A DNA stretch of 64,000 bases, from assembly GCF_000502875.1 (NCBI RefSeq), contig NZ_AYWX01000018.1, positions 1 through 64,000 of the forward strand. The letters run 5' to 3'. The stretch comes from Mesorhizobium sp. L2C084A000 (lineage in GTDB: Bacteria; Pseudomonadota; Alphaproteobacteria; Rhizobiales; Rhizobiaceae). Below the pieces are notes generated by a model. The model searched no databases. It worked only from the letters and a program-made list of their open reading frames with translations, and was not told the DNA's origin. Positions 60,785-64,000 of this stretch are shown here, one piece after another (the stretch's first letter is position 1; every line of letters begins with the position of its first letter). A program made the translations under genes and the position numbers.

Positions 60785-62551
60785 TCAGATACGCTTGATC
60801 TCGACGCCGTATTTCCTCAGCACGTAGCCAATCTGGCGCGGGGTCAGTCCAAGGAGGCGCGCTGCCTTTGCCTGCACCCAGCCACATCTTTCCATGGCAG
60901 CAATGACGCGCTCTATGTCGGGGGTCCTCGCGCCAATTGGGTGTGTTGCGCCGGCACGCGGGACTGTGGTCGCGGCCGAACAGGCTGCCGCATCCGGCGG
61001 CGTGGCCGGATTCACTGACCCCGGCAGGATCGGCGCTGGTTGCAGCGCGGCCTTGCCCGATCTGCACTTCCACAGCGCCTCGGCAAAGCATTGGCCTTGC
61101 GAGCAGGCAAAGTCGTTTCTCCCGATTGATAGTCCCTCGGCCAGGATTGCTGTCCGGTGCACGCAATTTTCAAGCTCGCGAATGTTGCCGGGAAACTCAC
61201 ATTTCATCAGCACTTCAATCGCACATGGATCGAAGGTAAGCGTACAGCCGTTCTCGTCGTTGAACTTCTTGAGAAACTCAGCTGCGAGCAGCGGAATATC
61301 GCTGCGCCTCTGGCGCAATGCTGGTACCAGCAAGGGAACCACGTTGATGCGGTAGTATAGGTCGGCGCGGAACTCATTCCTTGCAACCGCCTCTTCCAGG
61401 TTCCTGTTCGTGGCGGCAATCACGCGAACATCGACCTTGATGGTCTGATTGCTGCCGACGCGCTCAAACTCCTGCTCCTGCAGCACGCGCAGCAGCTTTG
61501 CCTGGAACGAGGCCGAGATCTCGCCAATCTCATCCAGAAACAACGTCCCCTTGTCAGCGAGCTCAAAGCGCCCCTTGCGGGAATTGAATGCGCTTGTGAA
61601 GGCACCCTTCTCATGACCGAACAATTCGGATTCCAGGACTGTCTCTGGGAGCGCTGCACAATTGAGTTTAACGAAGGGCCGCTTGGCGCGCGGCGACAAC
61701 TCGTGAATTGCCTTGGCAGCCAGCTCCTTCCCGGTACCGGACTCGCCTCGCAACAGAACCGTGGTTTTTGCCTTGGCTACGATCGCGATCTTCTCCAGCA
61801 GCGCGCTTATCGCCGGACTGTCACCAATCATCCCCTCGACATGAACTTTTTTGCGCCGGGGTGCAGGGTGCTTAACATCTGAAAATTTCGTTTGCAGCCG
61901 GTCTTCCAACTCCGGCGGTCGCTCGCGGTCCCCCGCGGAGAAGCGGTGCAACTTGACTGTCTGTCCCACCATGTTGGCAATCATGGTGAGCAGTCGGACA
62001 TCGTAATCGAGCCGATAGCTTGACCTGCTTTCCAAAGCCCTGTCCACAGTCAGCGCGCCTACGGCGTTCCCATCAACACGAATGGGAACGCCGATGAAGG
62101 ACACGGTGTCGGAGGCCCCAAGCACCTCGATGTCAGCGGCAGTGAAGGCCGGATGCATCGCTATGTCCTCGGCGATGAGCGGCGTGTCCGTCGTCACAAT
62201 CTGATCGATGGCGTTGCGCGGCACGCGCGACCGGGAGGGCTCATTGCTGTTCGTGTCGCAGTCGCTGGCCACGGTGATGTCCAGTCCGGCCTCGGCATCG
62301 CAGAGAGTGATGATGCCGTGCCGCATCTGCACTAACGAGTGCAGGAGATCAACGACCTTGGCCAACGTGAGTTCGAGCCGGGCGGGACCGGTGAGTATTT
62401 TCGATATTTCGAAGATTCCGATGAGGGCGCGCTCGTGCAATACCCCATTCGCAGGATTCGTCTCGGACGTTGGACAACCTCTTATCGCATCCGGCAGCGA
62501 TATGCCGCACTCGCTGGCATTTTGTTCTGATTTGCGAATGTTGTGGTGCAT
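60785..62551 (-). CDS. nifA: Second NifA-type activator
   Basis: A 588-aa protein with GAGGA before the ATG and the same architecture as the other copy: GAF (about 60-200), AAA+ with GESGTGKE, ESELFGHEKGAFTSA and LFLDEIG, and a C-terminal HTH (AKAARLLGLTPRQIGYVLRKYGV). The sigma-54-contact loop reads GAFTSA rather than GAFTGA, a Gly-to-Ser change at a position that usually matters for sigma-54 binding. The redox cysteines C-x11-C-x19-C-x4-C are intact (CEFPGNIRELENC ... CSQGQC). Two nifA genes are known in Mesorhizobium loti, with different contributions. GAF domains differ markedly between the two copies, so they may sense different signals. Confidence 0.93.
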   Translation of the reverse strand: MHHNIRKSEQNASECGISLPDAIRGCPTSETNPANGVLHERALIGIFEISKILTGPARLELTLAKVVDLLHSLVQMRHGIITLCDAEAGLDITVASDCDTNSNEPSRSRVPRNAIDQIVTTDTPLIAEDIAMHPAFTAADIEVLGASDTVSFIGVPIRVDGNAVGALTVDRALESRSSYRLDYDVRLLTMIANMVGQTVKLHRFSAGDRERPPELEDRLQTKFSDVKHPAPRRKKVHVEGMIGDSPAISALLEKIAIVAKAKTTVLLRGESGTGKELAAKAIHELSPRAKRPFVKLNCAALPETVLESELFGHEKGAFTSAFNSRKGRFELADKGTLFLDEIGEISASFQAKLLRVLQEQEFERVGSNQTIKVDVRVIAATNRNLEEAVARNEFRADLYYRINVVPLLVPALRQRRSDIPLLAAEFLKKFNDENGCTLTFDPCAIEVLMKCEFPGNIRELENCVHRTAILAEGLSIGRNDFACSQGQCFAEALWKCRSGKAALQPAPILPGSVNPATPPDAAACSAATTVPRAGATHPIGARTPDIERVIAAMERCGWVQAKAARLLGLTPRQIGYVLRKYGVEIKRI

Positions 62552-63691
62552 GTGATCCTCGATCTCGCGCCATCAAACGTAAGCCGGCGGCATGTGCGCC
62601 CGCGGCGTCGCGAGCAGGCCCGAAAATACTCCGACGTGAACTCGTGCCGCCGTTTGGTCGAGTGCGAAGCGGATCGAACCCTGATGCATCGCTTGGCTCT
62701 CCCCTCCACGAAGCTTGGCCATGGTCTCGGCTTGCACCAAGGCAACCACACGTTGTTTTCAACAGACTGGAGCGAGGCGGGATAGTCAATCGAGCTTTCT
62801 TTCATTCGTGAAAGGAAACCTCGCGGCATATGATAGAATACATCAATTCTGTTTTTGCCGTTGAACGACGGAAATACTTGCGCCGGCGATGCGGTGCCCG
62901 AGCGGCTGACCGCGCCGAGTGTAAATGCCGGGCCGTGCATTCACCAGCGCCTGCGAAGGAGGGGCTGGAGCGACAATAACCGCCAACGACACTGGTCGGT
63001 TGCGGCAACCGCCATTTTTCTCGAGTTGATCATGCGGCGGCGGTGTCGCGTGTGAAGGCGCGAAGCTGGCGTCGAGTACGGCTTCGTAGGCGGTGCTCGC
63101 AATTTCTGAATCACATCGTCGTGGTCATCACCAGCGGCGTCAAGCTCTACGTCTCGACGTCGCTTTCATGCAGCGGGAGCGCTGCAAAGAGCACAGCAAT
63201 TCTCCGCTCTGATGCCACCGATGAAACCGCGAGCCAGAGGGATCGACCGGCAGCACTCTGTCAGTGAACATCAACGGGTCGTGCTGGACCCTCGTCATTC
63301 CCGCCTTGTGCCAGCGCATTCATCCCATCATGGGTGCCACGGCTAGTCAGGGAAAGCGAAGCTCTCGGCCTCCTCTAGACCAACGGATTTGCGCCATGTG
63401 GCGCAGGCGTTCCGGCGAGAGGAACTCGCCTCTTACAAAAGGGATTGTCACACGATGTCCGGAAGCCCGTCAGGGGTTCCCTAGAGCCGTGGTCACAACC
63501 GCGGCGGAATGGCCGGAACGGAAGTGCCTGAGGAACACGCAAGGGCAGGATGCGTCGATGCTGAAAACCTATACCCGCCAAGCGAATTGGCGTAGTGCCA
63601 ATTCAGGCAAATATGATGCTCACCTGCCGTGCAGGCAGGCGACCTGGAAAAGCAACCATATTAGGCCTGCGGCGTCGCAGCGTGGAAGGCA
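62552..63691. other. Large region without a supportable gene
   Basis: 1140 bp upstream of the second nifA. Overlapping frames on both strands have no recognisable domain and unusual composition, as in eroded mobile DNA. I cannot identify a transposase or an att site. A short inverted repeat, TTGGC-GTAGT-GCCAA, lies near 63587. Confidence 0.4.
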
Positions 63692-63940
63692 TCAATGTTC
63701 TTTGTCTTTCGGAGGATTGGGATCGTTACCGCCGCCGACCGAGTCCTTGCTACGAATTTTTCCGTCGCGGCCCTTCACCGTCAGTTCGCCACCGCCCTGA
63801 TTGGTGATCTTTTCCTTGGCGGATTGAATTGCGTCCTTCTGCGTATCATGCACGAAGCCGCGATCGGCGTCATTTCGTCTGTCTACCCACTTTTTGTCGG
63901 CAGGGCGCTGATAAACCGTTCTGTCAGGCTTCTTTGTCAT
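63692..63940 (-). CDS. DUF2188-type small protein
   Basis: An 82-aa hydrophilic protein with GAGGAT before the ATG. The pattern VYQRPADKKWVDRRNDADRGFVHDTQKDAIQSAKEKITNQGGGELTVKGRDGKIRSKDSVG matches the DUF2188 family: a short two-strand/helix unit with W at the end of the first strand and a G-G-E-x-x-[VI]-x-x-x-D-G-x-I-x turn. These small proteins are common in bacterial accessory DNA; their role is unknown. It stands alone near the right edge. Confidence 0.8.
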   Translation of the reverse strand: MTKKPDRTVYQRPADKKWVDRRNDADRGFVHDTQKDAIQSAKEKITNQGGGELTVKGRDGKIRSKDSVGGGNDPNPPKDKEH

Positions 63941-64000
63941 GAAGATTTATCCTCTGTGAATAGCAGTAAAGTACGGATATTTTTTCCATTCACAACCTAC

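Noticed and set aside
1..64000. CRISPR arrays, rRNA, tRNA genes, nod boxes and intact insertion sequences
   Set aside because: None seen on reading both strands; no regularly spaced repeats, no recognisable nod-box consensus and no intact transposase frame.

Overview
The window looks like accessory, symbiosis-island-type DNA from a GC-rich alphaproteobacterial rhizobium, most likely Mesorhizobium or a close relative. The basis is the nitrogen-fixation block (iscN - broken nifU - nifS - nifV - nifW - fixABCX - nifA - nifB - fdxN - nifZ - nifT), a second nifA, a nifQ/ferredoxin/P450 group, NifA-type TGT-N10-ACA sites and sigma-54 -24/-12 promoters. The species assignment is inference from gene content. 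I see no rRNA, tRNA, CRISPR array or intact transposase, and nifHDK/ENX are outside the window.

Region 1 (about 0.3-14.2 kb) is a defence island. A HEPN-like protein, a C5-cytosine DNA methyltransferase, three overlapping genes resembling the restriction half of the phosphorothioate (Dnd/Dpt) system (P-loop plus zinc-ribbon ATPase; unknown partner; 1822-aa protein with a PD-(D/E)xK-like motif and a C-terminal HerA/FtsK-like ATPase) and a Vsr-type endonuclease all lie on the + strand. No dndBCDE genes are present, so the module seems to pair Dpt-like restriction with 5-methylcytosine. A converging HNH endonuclease follows.

Region 2 (14.6-27.9 kb) holds accessory genes: a DNA-binding PAS protein with a kinase fold that lacks the phospho-acceptor histidine; a cytoplasmic nitrilase-superfamily protein; a compact minus-strand operon of nucleotidyltransferase, SAICAR-synthetase-like, AbrB-like and thymidylate-kinase-like genes plus a small membrane ORF; an SNase-like nuclease; a GMC dehydrogenase operon with a small subunit and a ferritin-like VioB/RebD-type protein; and an exported nitrilase-like protein.

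Region 3 (28.0-35.2 kb) is a candidate peptide-natural-product (RiPP) cluster: a SPASM radical SAM enzyme, a HemN-like radical SAM enzyme, a small repeat-containing peptide between them, a previously uncalled 54-codon ORF just upstream, an alpha/beta hydrolase, a class I methyltransferase, and a tautomerase-TrmO fusion, with a divergent SARP/BTAD regulator.

Region 4 (35.6-62.6 kb) is the symbiotic nitrogen-fixation region. P450, ferredoxin and nifQ lie behind a NifA/sigma-54 promoter. Three more such promoters precede iscN, fixA and nifB, each with its UAS about 75 bp upstream of the -24 element. nifS, nifV and nifW serve cofactor assembly, fixABCX is the electron-bifurcating branch to nitrogenase, nifB/fdxN/nifZ/nifT continue FeMo-co and protein maturation, and NifA activates the set. 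A SIR2-like gene and an asymmetric heterodimeric ABC exporter follow. A luciferase-like monooxygenase, a HisC-like aminotransferase and a second nifA run on the opposite strand. The last 1.4 kb is mostly non-coding apart from a small DUF2188-type gene. Homology statements come from reading motifs by eye; no database search was possible.
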